A stretch of DNA of 64,000 bases from Burkholderia vietnamiensis LMG 10929. Its GTDB lineage: Bacteria; Pseudomonadota; Gammaproteobacteria; Burkholderiales; Burkholderiaceae. The stretch covers positions 1,116,001 through 1,180,000 of the forward strand of contig NZ_CP009630.1 of assembly GCF_000959445.1 (NCBI RefSeq), in the 5' to 3' direction. The notes under the pieces were generated by a model. It did no database searches and was not told the origin of the DNA. It saw only the letters and a program-made list of their open reading frames with translations. Positions 25,398-33,352 of the stretch are shown piece by piece. Within the stretch, counting starts at the first letter, position 1. Each line of letters begins with the position of its first letter. Made by a program: the position numbers and the translations under genes.

Positions 25398-26237
25398 GGT
25401 ATTGGCCTCATGTATTCCCGTAGTTGTCGGGACTTTTTTGGTAAAGATGGGTTGCGGACTGCCGCATTGATCGACTGGTATTCGTGCTTCGTTTAGTCCG
25501 CTGAAACGTCGCACCACCGCCGTATCGTTACGCGGTCGAAACCGGTCCGGGTGGCGGCCTTCGGTGATCGCATTATCGATTTCGTATCGCGTGCCGCCGA
25601 TAAACCGACCGCGCGTGATCGCTGCGTAGCGAACGAGCCTGTGTAGCGATCATCAACGGTGCCGGGAGGTTCGCATCGATCGCACCGGCTGCGTAGCGGT
25701 ACATCGGGCTACGGCGGGCGGCCGATCGGTCATCGTGTGCTCCAGGCGCGGCTACACGGTGCGGCGGACGAGCGAGTGCTCGAATCGCAAGTCGCCGAAA
25801 TAGTGGCGATCTGTCAATGCGCGCCCGGCCGATGCGCTGTTGCGACGCCAGGCGGGATTCCCGTATCTGGGCGCGTGCCGATTTGAATCGATCATTCTGG
25901 AATTGTCTCGGGATTACGCAGATTCGGGAGTTCGCCATCGTGTTTCGTTGATGGTTTTTCCGCGTGCGTCGCAATGTTTCATCGGCCCAGCGCATCCGCA
26001 ATTGATATGGTGTTATTCACGGTGCGTGAGCGTAACAGAAAGCAGGCAAACCACAGTGTCAGAGATGATCAAACAGCTTCGGCGATCAACGTTTGTCGCT
26101 GCGACTTGCCGGGAAATACTTCTGATAAGAAATAATCGACGTTCTTGTTTGCCGGGTAAAACGCAATCCGAATATGAAGAATCGCGCCCGAAGTCACCGA
26201 CATACGTGCGACGAAAGACGAAGCGAGCGCCGCCGCC
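25398..26237. other. Long gene-free stretch, AT-rich for this genome
   Basis: These 840 bases hold no ORF that looks coding. From about 25870 to 26200 the sequence is visibly poorer in GC than its neighbours (runs such as AAATACTTCTGATAAGAAATAATC are typical of it in part). It must carry the promoter of the lipoprotein gene. It may be a remnant of transferred DNA. Confidence 0.45.
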
Positions 26238-27269
26238 TCACTTCGACAACGTCGCCCGCACCGTGTATTCGCCGGCGAGCGCGGCGCCATGGTGGTCCGG
26301 CTGCACGAAATACCGCGACGCATCCGCATCCGCCGGTAGCGGTTCGACCGGATAGCCGTGCTTTTCCCACGCATCGAGGCCACCCTTCAGCGCGCGGACG
26401 TTGTGGATCATCTTCTTGCGCTGCATCTTCGCGATCAGCCGCTTCGCGGTCGCCTCGTTCGGGCACACGCAATAGACGACGATCGGCCGCTTCAGCAATT
26501 CCGGATCGAGCAGATCCGGCGAATCGAGATCGACCGGCACCGCGCCGGCGATCCGGTACGGCTCGCGCTCGCGAATCGCGCGCGGGCGCGCGTCGAAGAT
26601 CAGCGGCGGCTCGTTCGACGTCATCATCTCGACGAGTTGCGGCGGCGAGATGCGCACCTGCGCGAGGTAGCGGCGGAACTGCACGCGCCGCACCCAGCGG
26701 TACAGCAGGAACGTGATGAAGATCGCGAGAAACGCATCGAGGATCGTGCCGCCGCTCGCGCGCACCCACAGCACGAACTGGACGATCTGGTCGTGTACCG
26801 CTGCACCGCCGATGAGCCAGAACGCGGCCCACAACGACGCGCCGGCAAGATCCCAGAACAGAAACACGCCGATGCCGATCGCCGTCGTGCCGAGCAGCGG
26901 CGCCGAAACCAGCCCGAGGCCCGGCAGGAACTTCGACAGCACGAGCAGCGGCGCGCCGTAGCGTTCGAATACGTTACGCGCGAACCGCAGCGTCGTGTCG
27001 AGCGACAGCGAGAAACGCACGAGCCCGTTCAGCAGGCGCCGGCCGCGCGTGCGGCCCATGAAGAACCACAGCGAATCGGCGAGCATCGTTGCACCGATCG
27101 CCGCCGCGAACATGCTCGCCCACGACGCCTGCCCCATCGCCGCCATGGTGCCGCCGAGGATGAGCATCGGCACGGCCGGAACCGGCACGCCGAGCTGCGT
27201 GATCAGTACGCTCGCAAACACGGCCCACGGGCCGAGTGACGAGGGAATCGCAACGGGAAAGTGCCACAC
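26238..27269 (-). CDS. DedA-family membrane protein fused to a rhodanese domain
   Basis: A 343-residue fusion. The first 200 residues are a DedA/SNARE-associated membrane domain with the family segments FLPGLGLVSAPLLG and FLFWDLAGASLW; the last 110 are a rhodanese domain with Cys in VYCVCPNEATA. DedA proteins flip lipid carriers and support envelope homeostasis; rhodaneses transfer sulphur. The start is taken as GTG 27269, since AGGAG lies seven bases before it, rather than ATG 27290, which has none. The fused form is seen in other proteobacteria. Confidence 0.85.
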   Translation of the reverse strand: MWHFPVAIPSSLGPWAVFASVLITQLGVPVPAVPMLILGGTMAAMGQASWASMFAAAIGATMLADSLWFFMGRTRGRRLLNGLVRFSLSLDTTLRFARNVFERYGAPLLVLSKFLPGLGLVSAPLLGTTAIGIGVFLFWDLAGASLWAAFWLIGGAAVHDQIVQFVLWVRASGGTILDAFLAIFITFLLYRWVRRVQFRRYLAQVRISPPQLVEMMTSNEPPLIFDARPRAIREREPYRIAGAVPVDLDSPDLLDPELLKRPIVVYCVCPNEATAKRLIAKMQRKKMIHNVRALKGGLDAWEKHGYPVEPLPADADASRYFVQPDHHGAALAGEYTVRATLSK

Positions 27270-27420
27270 GGCGGCGCTCCTGGAAGACATGCGGACCGTG
27301 CGACGGGGCGGCCGTCGATACGGCAGGCAGCGATCGCCGCGGCACGTCCGCGGCCGATCCTGCACCACCGAGCATTCTAAACGGGTTTGCCGAGCGCCGC
27401 CGGGAACGTACCGGGCGCCG

Positions 27421-27927
27421 TCAGGCGTCGCGGCGCTGCGCGAGCGCCGCGACGTGTTCCGCGTACTGCGGGAACGCGGCGGCCAGCGCGGTCGCGTCCG
27501 CCAGCTCGAACTCGGAGAACTCGAACCCCGGCGCGACCGTGCAGCCGACCAGCGCGACGTGCTCCGGCGCGGCGCACCGCGCACCGAACCAGCGCCCGGC
27601 CGGCACGACGGCCTGGAACACGGTGCCCGGATGCGTGAGCGGGTTGCCGAGCCGGTGTATCGTCAGCCCGTCGTGCTCGTCGAGCACCCACACCTCGAGC
27701 GGGTCGCCTGCGTAGAAATGCCAGACCTCGTCCGAACGGATCCGGTGCCACGATGAATACGCACCATCGCACAGCAGGTAGTAGATCGCCGTCGACGCCG
27801 CGCGCGGCGCGCCGTCGGGGGCACGCGTGACCGCATCGGCGGCGCGGTAGGTTTCGCGGAAATAGCCGCCCTCGGGATGCGGTTGCAGATTGAACTGGCG
27901 AATCAAGTCGGCGGCGCTGATCGGCAT
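27421..27927 (-). CDS. Cupin family protein (DUF985)
   Basis: A 168-residue soluble protein of the DUF985/cupin_5 family. Recognisable parts are LQPHPEGGYFRETYR at the N-terminus, the barrel motif SSWHRIRSDEVWHFYAG with possible metal ligands, and CTVAPGFEFSEFELA near the end. Family members bind metal or sugar-like ligands; the biochemical role is unproven. ATG 27927 places the family N-terminus at residue 1. It follows a gap of about 340 bases. Confidence 0.88.
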   Translation of the reverse strand: MPISAADLIRQFNLQPHPEGGYFRETYRAADAVTRAPDGAPRAASTAIYYLLCDGAYSSWHRIRSDEVWHFYAGDPLEVWVLDEHDGLTIHRLGNPLTHPGTVFQAVVPAGRWFGARCAAPEHVALVGCTVAPGFEFSEFELADATALAAAFPQYAEHVAALAQRRDA

Positions 27928-28266
27928 GGTGGATGAAGTCGATGAAGGATGGAATCGGGCTGGCAACGCAGGATGGCAATGGGCCACCGCCGCGCCACCT
28001 GCCGCCGCCATGCAAACGGCGACGCGAGCGCGCGGGACGCCGCCTGCCGACGAAGCCCGGGCGAACCCGTGCCGATCCTGCCAGAAATTCCCGCGGACAC
28101 GCAACCGCTGCGCCAACGCCGCTGATCGGCAACGAGCGCAGGCGGCCCGCGGACGAGCATGCCGTCGGTCCGCCGCCCACCGCAGCGCCTCACGGGGCCG
28201 CTCGTGCAACGCAGCACACGCTCGCCCGCCCTCCACGAGCGACCCTGCGCGGCCCGCATCGCCGCG
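27928..28266. other. Gap without a supported gene
   Basis: These 339 bases lie between the Usp stop and the cupin start, both on the minus strand. No promoter-like or structured signal stands out, and the open frames are shadows. Confidence 0.4.
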
Positions 28267-28731
28267 TCAGGCGCCCGGAGCGGCGCTCTGCTGCCGCACC
28301 AGCAGCACCGGACGATCGGCCGCCCGCAGCAGCGATTCCGCGACACTGCCGAGCAACAGCCGGCGCAGGCCATGCCGCCCGCTCGTGCCCATCACGATCA
28401 GATCGGCGTCGGCTTCGGCCGCCGTGCGCATCAGCACCGCGGCGATGTCGTCGCCGTACGCGTCGAGCGCGCGCACGGTGCCCGGCACGCGATGCTGCGC
28501 GAGTACCGCTTTCGCGTCGTCGAGCACCTGCGTCGCCGCGTCGGCCGCCGCCGCATCGCCGTCGTGTTCGGCCGCGAAGCCCGCATCGACGTCGACGAGT
28601 TGCGGCCGATGTTCGACGACGTACGCACACGTCACGTTGCCGCCCGATGCCGCCGCGATCCGGATCGCCTCGTTCAGCGCGAGACACGCGCTCGGGCTGC
28701 CGTCGAGCCCGACGAAAATCCGTTTGTACAT
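28267..28731 (-). CDS. Universal stress protein (single UspA domain)
   Basis: A 154-residue UspA protein with the N-terminal MYKRIFVGLDGSPSACLAL and the ATP-binding signature GTSGRHGLRRLLLGSVAESL near residues 115-134. An acidic, Ala-rich insert lies at about 48-68. GAGGAAAG precedes the ATG at 28731. A symmetric FNR-type box lies 107-120 bases upstream, which suggests induction at low oxygen, as for Usp genes of the lxa locus. Confidence 0.93.
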   Translation of the reverse strand: MYKRIFVGLDGSPSACLALNEAIRIAAASGGNVTCAYVVEHRPQLVDVDAGFAAEHDGDAAAADAATQVLDDAKAVLAQHRVPGTVRALDAYGDDIAAVLMRTAAEADADLIVMGTSGRHGLRRLLLGSVAESLLRAADRPVLLVRQQSAAPGA

Positions 28732-29037
28732 GGTTCTTTCCTCCGAGCAGGCACGCGCGTGGCGCGCCCGTCATCGCGGGCCGGCCCGATGCCGGCTCGC
28801 CTGCCGAACAGTCTGCCGTGTGGGCCCGAGCCTCCGCTTGACCCGCGTCAAACGCCGCGCGACGCCCGTCGCGACGCCTCGCGTCGGTTTTTTGGCTGGC
28901 CCCTATTACAAAATACGTGCAAAACGCGCACAATTTCACCTTCAAAATAGACGCCGTCCGCGGCCGGTGCGAGTTTTTTCCGGATTTGCCGCATTGCCCC
29001 GTGCCACGGGCAACCCCGACATCTGAATGGCTATCGA
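28732..29037. promoter_or_regulatory. Divergent Usp / CHASE-kinase promoter region
   Basis: This 306-base gap separates two divergent genes. It carries a symmetric FNR-type box at 28838-28851. The right half, from about 28888, has T-rich and A-rich runs (GGTTTTTTGG, ATTACAAAATACG) unusual here, suited to promoter elements. Confidence 0.55.
28838..28851. promoter_or_regulatory. FNR-type box between usp and the CHASE kinase gene
   Basis: TTGAC-CCGC-GTCAA is a perfect 5+5 dyad of the CRP/FNR class. It lies 107 bases before the Usp start and 187 before the kinase start. The last half-site base is C rather than T of classical FNR, a variant known in this family. Confidence 0.6.
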
Positions 29038-31131
29038 ATGACCGCCAGTGGAACCCCGCCGCGTGACGCCCGAGGCCCGACGCGTTCGCCAAGCTTTTTA
29101 CGCCAGCCGCTCGCGGCCGGTGTCGTTGCACTCTTCGCCGGCGTGGCGCTGTCCCTCGGCGTCGCGCTGCTCGTTCGCGAGCAGTGGCAAGGCGCCGTCC
29201 ATACACGCTTCGAGCGTCGCACCTCGCACGTGAGCGCGATGCTGCGTCACGAGTTGCAATCAAGCGTCGCCGTGCTCGAAGGCGCGCGTGGCGCGTTCGC
29301 GCTCGCGCCGCAGATGACGCCCGAGCAATGGCGCCGGTACGTCGACACGCTCGATCTCGACAGCGGCCGCTCGCCGGTCCGGCTGATCGGCTACGCGCCG
29401 CTGTCGCCGGCAGCACTCGGTGCCCTCGCCGGCCATGCGCCGATGCCGGACGGTCCGCTCGCGGTCGCCGCACTCAGCGCCCCGGCGTCCAACGCGCCCG
29501 ACGTGCATTTCGGCTCGTTCGATCAGGCGCCGCTCGCCCGCGCGCTGCGCAGCGGCGACGTCGCGCTCGGCATTCATCCCGCCGACAGCGATACGTCCCG
29601 CGATGCGCGCACCCTCACCTTGTTTCTGCGCGCCGCGGCCGCGTCCCGGACGGCCGCCACGCCAGCCGACGCCGACGGCGTGCTGTTCGCCGAACTGAAC
29701 CCGAATCGGCTGGTCGAGCGCGCGCTCGACGCGGAGCGCGGGCTCGATCTGCGCATCAGCGCGGGCGACAATCCGCATCCGATCGCGAGCGCGGAAACGA
29801 CGACCGACGAGGCCATGGCGTCCCCCGACCTGATGCAGCGCACCGACCAGCTGAATTTCGGCGGCACGCTGCTCACGCTGGCCTATTCCGCGGACGGCCG
29901 TCCGAGCGCGACCGGCGCGCAGCGCGCGGCGGGCATCGTGCTCACAGCCGGGCTGATCGCGTCGATCGCGTTCGCGGCGCTGGTCCATGCGCTGCTGCGC
30001 GGCCGCGCGGGCGGCGCGGATGCCGGCGCGAACAGCCGCGGCATCCTGAACGAGGCGCGGATGATGGGCATCATCCGTTCGTCGATGGAAGCGATCATCA
30101 CGATCGACGAGAAGCAGACGATCGTGATCTTCAACCCGATGGCCGAGCAGGTATTCGGCGTGTCGGCAATGGAGGCGATCGGCGCGCCGCTGTCGCGCTT
30201 CATCCCCGAGCGGTTCCGCGCCGCGCATGCGAAGCACGTCGACCAGTTCGGCGTGACGGGCGTCTCGGAACGGCAGATGGGTCGTCAGCGCGTGCTGTTC
30301 GGGCTGCGCGGCAACGGCGAGGAATTCCCGATCGAGGCGTCGATCTCGCAGATCCGCGACGCATCGGGCAAGCTCTATACGGTGATGCTGCGCGACATCA
30401 CCGAGCGGCTGCGCGCGGAGAACGCGGTGAAGCAATCGCGCGAGGAGCTGCGCGAACTGTCGGCGAACCTGCAGAACGTGCGCGAAGAAGAAAAGACGCG
30501 CATCGCGCGCGAACTGCACGACGACCTCGGCCAGCAGCTCACCGCATTGAAGATGGATCTGTCGGTCGTCGAGCAGCAGTTGCGCGCGCAGGGCCACACG
30601 CAGCCCGACGACGGCGTGCTGTCGCACCTGCACGGGATGCGCCGGCTGATCGACGCGACCGTCGCGTCGGTTCGGCGCATCGCCGCCGACCTGCGTCCCG
30701 TGATGCTCGACGACCTCGGCCTCGTGCCGGCGATCGAGTGGCTCGCGAACGATTTCACCAACCGCTACGGGATCGACGTCGAGCGCACCATCGAAACGGG
30801 CGGCATCGCGTTCACGAGCACGGGCGCGACCACGCTGTTCCGGATCGTGCAGGAAGCGCTGACGAACGTCGCGCGCCATGCGGATGCGACACGCGTGGCG
30901 CTGCGGCTCGACATCGAAGAAGGCTTTTGCGTGCTGCGCGTGGCGGACAACGGCCGCGGCGCGGCGCCGGGCGGTCCCGCGCACGACAAATCGTTCGGGC
31001 TGATCGGCATTCGCGAACGCGCGCACATGCTCGGCGGCAGCGTGACGATCGACACCGCGCTCGCGCGCGGCTTCTCGATCACGGTCGCGTTCCCGCTCGG
31101 CGCTGTTCAACAGGAAAACACCCTCACATGA
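29038..31131 (+). CDS. Membrane sensor histidine kinase with CHASE and PAS domains (NarX/UhpB type)
   Basis: A 697-residue kinase. Membrane segments near 23-46 and 300-322 enclose a CHASE-type periplasmic domain (QSSVAVLEGARGAFAL, then RSPVRLIGYAPLSP). A PAS domain (about 343-460) with FIPERFRAAH resembles those of FixL-like kinases. The HisKA_3 dimerisation helix carries His494 in ARELHDDLGQQL, and HATPase_c ends the protein (IVQEALTNVARHA, DNGRGA, GLIGIRERA). Its TGA overlaps the ATG of the response regulator. CHASE domains sense small ligands; which one is unknown. Confidence 0.92.
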   Translation: MTASGTPPRDARGPTRSPSFLRQPLAAGVVALFAGVALSLGVALLVREQWQGAVHTRFERRTSHVSAMLRHELQSSVAVLEGARGAFALAPQMTPEQWRRYVDTLDLDSGRSPVRLIGYAPLSPAALGALAGHAPMPDGPLAVAALSAPASNAPDVHFGSFDQAPLARALRSGDVALGIHPADSDTSRDARTLTLFLRAAAASRTAATPADADGVLFAELNPNRLVERALDAERGLDLRISAGDNPHPIASAETTTDEAMASPDLMQRTDQLNFGGTLLTLAYSADGRPSATGAQRAAGIVLTAGLIASIAFAALVHALLRGRAGGADAGANSRGILNEARMMGIIRSSMEAIITIDEKQTIVIFNPMAEQVFGVSAMEAIGAPLSRFIPERFRAAHAKHVDQFGVTGVSERQMGRQRVLFGLRGNGEEFPIEASISQIRDASGKLYTVMLRDITERLRAENAVKQSREELRELSANLQNVREEEKTRIARELHDDLGQQLTALKMDLSVVEQQLRAQGHTQPDDGVLSHLHGMRRLIDATVASVRRIAADLRPVMLDDLGLVPAIEWLANDFTNRYGIDVERTIETGGIAFTSTGATTLFRIVQEALTNVARHADATRVALRLDIEEGFCVLRVADNGRGAAPGGPAHDKSFGLIGIRERAHMLGGSVTIDTALARGFSITVAFPLGAVQQENTLT

Positions 31132-31775
31132 TCAAGGTGCTCATCGCCGACGACCATACGCTCGTGCGCGACGGTCTGCGGCACATTCTGCAGAACGCCA
31201 CCGGATTCGAAGTGGCCGGCGAAGCGTGCGACGGCCCGTCGACGATTGCGCTGGTCCGTTCGACGCCCGCGCAGGTTCTGGTGCTCGACCTGTCGATGCC
31301 GGGCCGCAACGGCGTCGAGCTGATCAAGCAGATCAAGGACGAAAAACCCGCGCTGCGCGTGCTCGTGCTGACGATGCACGCGGAGCAGCAATACGCGGTG
31401 CGCGCGTTTCGTGCGGGAGCGTCGGGCTATCTGACCAAGGAAAGCGCGAGCGCCGAGCTGGTCGGCGCGGTGACCAAGGTCGCGACGGGCGGCGTCTACG
31501 TCAGCCTCACGATGGCCGAGCAGTTCGCGCAGAGCCTGAACGAGCCGGCCGAGACGCTGCCGCATCAGCGGCTGTCGGATCGCGAGTTCGACGTGTTCCG
31601 CCGGATCGCGGCCGGCCAGACGCTGACCGAGATCGCACAGTCGCTATGCGTGAGCGCGAAGACGGTCAGCACCTACAAGACGCGGATCCTCGAAAAGATG
31701 CAGATGCCGCACGAGGCGGCGCTGGTCCGCTACGCGATGCGGCACAAGCTGCTCGACGAAGCGGACGACGTCTAG
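31128..31775 (+). CDS. NarL/FixJ-family response regulator
   Basis: A 215-residue regulator that overlaps the kinase gene by four bases (ATGA), so the two form a two-component pair. The receiver has Asp8-Asp9, phospho-Asp54 in VLDLSMPG, Thr82 and Lys104. The LuxR-type helix-turn-helix (about 150-207) reads LSDREFDVFRRIAAGQT, then IAQSLCVSAKTVSTYKTRI. Such regulators bind short inverted heptamers; the CCTACAA dyad at 38430 is one untested candidate. Confidence 0.93.
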   Translation: MIKVLIADDHTLVRDGLRHILQNATGFEVAGEACDGPSTIALVRSTPAQVLVLDLSMPGRNGVELIKQIKDEKPALRVLVLTMHAEQQYAVRAFRAGASGYLTKESASAELVGAVTKVATGGVYVSLTMAEQFAQSLNEPAETLPHQRLSDREFDVFRRIAAGQTLTEIAQSLCVSAKTVSTYKTRILEKMQMPHEAALVRYAMRHKLLDEADDV

Positions 31776-31784
31776 AGCGCGCTT

Positions 31785-32189
31785 TCAGCGCGCCGGCACC
31801 GGGCACGCGAGATCGCCTTCCTCGCAGGACAGATAGCCCTTCAGCGTTTCGGTGCGCGTCTTCGTCAGATCGTCGAGGCAGGTCGACACGACCATCGAGT
31901 ACACACTGCCGCCTTCGGCGTTCGCACTCGAGAAGCTGCACTCGGCGTCGCGGTAGGCGATCCACGCGCGTTGCGCGCTCACGAGCTTGTCGGCGAGCGG
32001 CCGGGCATCGCGCAGGCGCGCCGTGACGGCCTGGTACGTGCGGTTCAGTTCCGCGTCGGATTTCTTGTACGCGCGATCGGCACACGCCGTCATCGCGGCC
32101 TGATCCGCCGCATCGGCGCAGTTCGTCTGGGCATGGGCAAGGTTCGCCGTCAGCGCGAACGCGCACAGCAGACCGGTCGGGACACGCAT
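31785..32189 (-). CDS. LprI-like DUF1311 secreted protein
   Basis: A 134-residue exported protein. The ATG at 32189 follows AGGAG and a signal peptide ends near LAHAQ. The DUF1311 domain has paired cysteines (CADAADQAAMTAC) and the hallmark LVSAQRAWIAYRDAECSF. In Mycobacterium the family member LprI inhibits lysozyme; elsewhere the role is open. The gene converges with the response regulator, nine bases away. Confidence 0.88.
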   Translation of the reverse strand: MRVPTGLLCAFALTANLAHAQTNCADAADQAAMTACADRAYKKSDAELNRTYQAVTARLRDARPLADKLVSAQRAWIAYRDAECSFSSANAEGGSVYSMVVSTCLDDLTKTRTETLKGYLSCEEGDLACPVPAR

Positions 32190-32386
32190 GGATGCTCCTG
32201 TTTGTTTTCGTTGAAGTCGTGGAACGTGGTGCCGGGCGTGTTGCTGGTGCCCGCCGCGCCTCGGCGCGCGGCGTCGCGAATCGGCCGGCGACAAGCGCGT
32301 TGCGCCGCCGACCGCCGCGTCGATACCGACCGCGATCCTAGCGCACGCGCGACCGGTTGTCAGCGCACGCCGCGGCCGCGCAAATG

Positions 32387-32415
32387 AAAAAACCCGCACT
32401 CAGGGCGAGTGCGGG
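32387..32415 (-). terminator. Rho-independent terminator of the DUF4148 gene
   Basis: CCCGCACT (32393-32400) pairs with AGTGCGGG (32408-32415) around a 7-base loop. On the minus strand the stem is followed by a run of six T (A-run 32387-32392). It lies about 50 bases past the stop at 32467. Confidence 0.85.
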
Positions 32416-32466
32416 TTTGTCGATGCAGCCGGCGCGGCGGCCGGCGGCCGCGTGGCGACGAACGGC

Positions 32467-32796
32467 TCAGTGGCCGAAGTAGACCGACGAGCGATCGGTC
32501 GCGACCGGCACGACTGCGCGACGGCCGGACTGCGACGTCGCGACCGAATTCGCGCCGTAACCGCTGACGTCAGCCTGTGCGCCCGAGTCGCGCGCGGCAG
32601 CGATCTTCGCCTGCGCAGCCTGGATGTTGTCCGGATAGTTCATCCAGTCGTTCGGGTTGTAGCCGGCCTTTTCGAGCTGGACCAGTTCCGCACGCACTTG
32701 CGCACGCGTCAGCGGCTGCTGGTTCGATTGAGCGAACGACACGACCGGTGCGGCGACCAGCGCGGCCAATGCAACTGCTTGGATCAGCGATTTCAT
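32467..32796 (-). CDS. DUF4148 secreted small protein (109 aa)
   Basis: A signal peptide (MKSLIQAVALAALVAAPVVSFAQ) precedes a DUF4148 motif: LTRAQVRAELVQLEKAGYNP then YPDNIQAAQAKIAA. The family is restricted mainly to Burkholderiales and its function is unknown. The rest is low-complexity. A well-formed terminator follows. A paralogue with the same layout lies at 55211. Confidence 0.88.
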   Translation of the reverse strand: MKSLIQAVALAALVAAPVVSFAQSNQQPLTRAQVRAELVQLEKAGYNPNDWMNYPDNIQAAQAKIAAARDSGAQADVSGYGANSVATSQSGRRAVVPVATDRSSVYFGH

Positions 32797-33352
32797 GATG
32801 CGTTACCTCCAGATTGTTTTGTCGGGCGCTTCGGACTCGGTAGTCGTTGCGCATGAGTGGAAGTCTAGGAGGCGCGACTATCAGGGTAAATACTTAAATC
32901 GCAAATTCACTGTTGACGGCATCTGTACAATCTCGGGCGTTTCAGCGGAATCTTCAGATGATTACCCACACATTCGCGCGCAATCGCGGTCGGTAAGCGC
33001 GTTCGTCAGACCTCGTGCGCGTTGCTGCCGACATGGCGCCGTGCTCGGTTGCGACGGGCGCTTCGTCATCGCGCTGGCGCACGGACCGGAAGCGATCGAA
33101 CAGGACTGCTGCTGCGCGGGATCACGCAGCGTCGTCTGCATCCGCATATATCGAAACGAAGCGGCACCTCGTCGCGCGCGAGCGCGACGTGATCAGTGAT
33201 GGGGCCGCATCAGAAAGGCGCGGCGTGGCCGCGCGAACTGTCGCGACAACGTGATTACGGCAGCATCGCGCGAAAACCGAACGTCCGGTTACTGCGGATT
33301 GCCGGTGATACCGACCCAGGCATCGCCCCAGGCGCGACAGCCGATCGCAAGC
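32797..33352. other. Gap without a supported gene
   Basis: These 556 bases hold the DUF4148 promoter near 32800-32950, which is AT-rich, and the 3' flank of the penicillin-binding protein gene. AACCG-AACGTC-CGGTT at 33275-33290 is a weak hairpin. No ORF is convincing. Confidence 0.4.
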
